Assembly: GCA_049522565.1 (NCBI GenBank)
Contig: JBEKNT010000213.1
Span: 1-11,469, forward strand
From: JASHVB01 sp049522565
GTDB lineage: Bacteria; Pseudomonadota; Alphaproteobacteria; Acetobacterales; Acetobacteraceae
DNA length: 11,469 nucleotides
Reading direction: 5' to 3'
How positions within the stretch are numbered: the stretch's first letter is position 1; each line of letters starts with the position of its first letter. The notes under the pieces were generated by a model. It did no database searches and was not told the origin of the DNA. It saw nothing but the letters and a program-made list of their open reading frames with translations. Below, piece after piece: positions 11,010 to 11,469 of the stretch. A program made the translations under genes and the position numbers.

Positions 11010-11314
11010 CCCGCCTCCAGCGCCGCGCGCAACTCGGCCTCGGTGATGACGCCCTTCTGCAACAGGATGCCGGTGATCGAGCGGATCCAGCGGCGGTAGT
11101 AGCTCAGCCGGTGGTACTCGGCCTCGGGGATGGATTCGATGCCGCGCCGCAACTCGTCCACGGTCATGATCTGCTTGGCGCCGAGGATTTGGCGGATCGC
11201 GTCCACCTGCTTGTCGAAGTCGGTTAAACCGTGCGGGGTGGTATCCACCGCCTCGCACATGAATTTCGCGGCGCCGCCCAGGTCGTGGTGCGCGCGGGGC
11301 GTGTCCTTGTCCAT
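11006..11314 (-). CDS. Nitrile hydratase beta N-terminal half / thiocyanate hydrolase beta subunit
   Basis: The 102-residue product starts MDKDTPRAHHDLGGAAKFMC, then DFDKQVDAIRQILGAKQIMTVDELRRGIES, RLSYYRRWIRSITGILLQKG and VITEAELRAALEAG. The HDLGG start and the helical SYYRRWI..I..IL...GVIT..EL block are characteristic of the N-terminal domain of the nitrile hydratase beta subunit. It is the first gene of the visible operon, and its stop overlaps the next ATG by 4 nt. No strong Shine-Dalgarno sequence is visible before ATG 11314, so expression may be weak or the start slightly different. Together with the 93-residue next gene it adds up to 195 residues, close to a normal fused beta subunit. 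Confidence 0.85.
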   Translation of the reverse strand: MDKDTPRAHHDLGGAAKFMCEAVDTTPHGLTDFDKQVDAIRQILGAKQIMTVDELRRGIESIPEAEYHRLSYYRRWIRSITGILLQKGVITEAELRAALEAG

Positions 11315-11366
11315 GGCGGCGAGGTTAGCGCAGTCGCCGGGCGGTGCGAAAGCCTCGCGATTGCCA
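11315..11366. promoter_or_regulatory. Short upstream region of the nitrile hydratase-like operon
   Basis: Only about 50 bp separate the first operon gene from the palindromic repeat at the right edge. I see no clear -35/-10 boxes. The promoter must overlap this stretch, the repeat, or lie beyond the window. Confidence 0.3.
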
Positions 11367-11466
11367 TGTCATTGTGCGGCGCGCAGCGACGCTGCAACCT
11401 CCCGCGTGAGGAGCCGAGGCTCGCCTGGCGGGAGGTTGCTGCGACGCTGCGCTCCTCGCAATGACA
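11367..11466. repeat. ~100-bp palindromic repeat element (REP/MITE-like)
   Basis: Arms of 38 nt, 11368-11405 (beginning GTCATTGTG and ending CAACCTCCCGC) and 11428-11465 (beginning GCGGGAGGTTG and ending CGCAATGAC), are reverse complements at 33 of 38 positions. Inside the 22-nt loop a second perfect hairpin, GAGCC-GA-GGCTC, occupies 11411-11422. The arm sequence GTCATTGCGAGGAGCGCAGC (as read on the minus strand) is of a type I recall as widely repeated between genes in many proteobacteria. Its position between genes and its symmetry fit a dispersed non-coding repeat rather than a simple terminator. Its ends match those of the hairpin at 4259-4316. Confidence 0.85.
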
Positions 11467-11469
11467 GCG

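Noticed and set aside
10141..11227. Plus-strand open frames (227 and 244 codons) opposite the nitrile hydratase-like operon
   Set aside because: The minus-strand genes have diagnostic motifs (CTLCSC, HDLGG, HIRTP) and ATGA couplings; the plus-strand translations have none.

Overview
The window looks like a chromosomal accessory stretch from a GC-rich alphaproteobacterium. The high GC, the style of the ArgG, PEPC-like and FitAB/VapB proteins and the CmcJ-type enzyme fit Rhodospirillales or Acetobacteraceae. That placement is inferred from protein style; no rRNA or other taxonomic marker is present.

Left part (1-2027): the first 83 codons of argG lie on the minus strand and run off the left edge. 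Next comes a FitAB/VapBC-type toxin-antitoxin locus on the plus strand, with a perfect 26-bp palindromic operator. The locus is dead or dying: the antitoxin has no normal start codon, and the toxin frame is broken by an in-frame TAG while all four PIN acidic residues survive. About 850 bp without an intact gene follows. It holds a 33-residue relic of a second argG copy (minus strand) and an orphan FNR/FixK-like box.

Middle part (2028-7304): a 731-residue autotransporter (signal peptide, short passenger, Pro-rich linker, C-terminal barrel ending in Phe) is followed by a long hairpin. After it comes a 932-residue PEP-carboxylase-family protein whose second catalytic loop and C-terminus differ from the classical enzyme.

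Right-middle part (7305-9229): a DUF4258-like plus DUF2283-like pair overlaps by 4 nt. A CmcJ/NvfI-type oxidoreductase follows, then an intact VapB antitoxin whose vapC is cut off after its first nine codons.

Right part (9204-11469, all minus strand): a lower-GC gene encodes an unrecognised single-pass membrane protein and abuts the vapC stub. Upstream of it is a three-gene nitrile hydratase/thiocyanate hydrolase operon (beta N-half, beta C-half, alpha) coupled by two ATGA overlaps. The alpha subunit carries the cobalt-type CTLCSC motif; no activator gene is visible downstream. The right edge holds a ~100-bp imperfect palindromic repeat whose termini match those of the hairpin at 4259-4316.

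Overall: metabolic genes (argG, PEPC-like, nitrile hydratase-like, CmcJ-like) are separated by small toxin-antitoxin-type modules in different stages of decay, gene fragments and palindromic repeats. This pattern suggests repeated insertion and deletion at the same chromosomal site. I see no complete IS element, tRNA, rRNA or CRISPR array.
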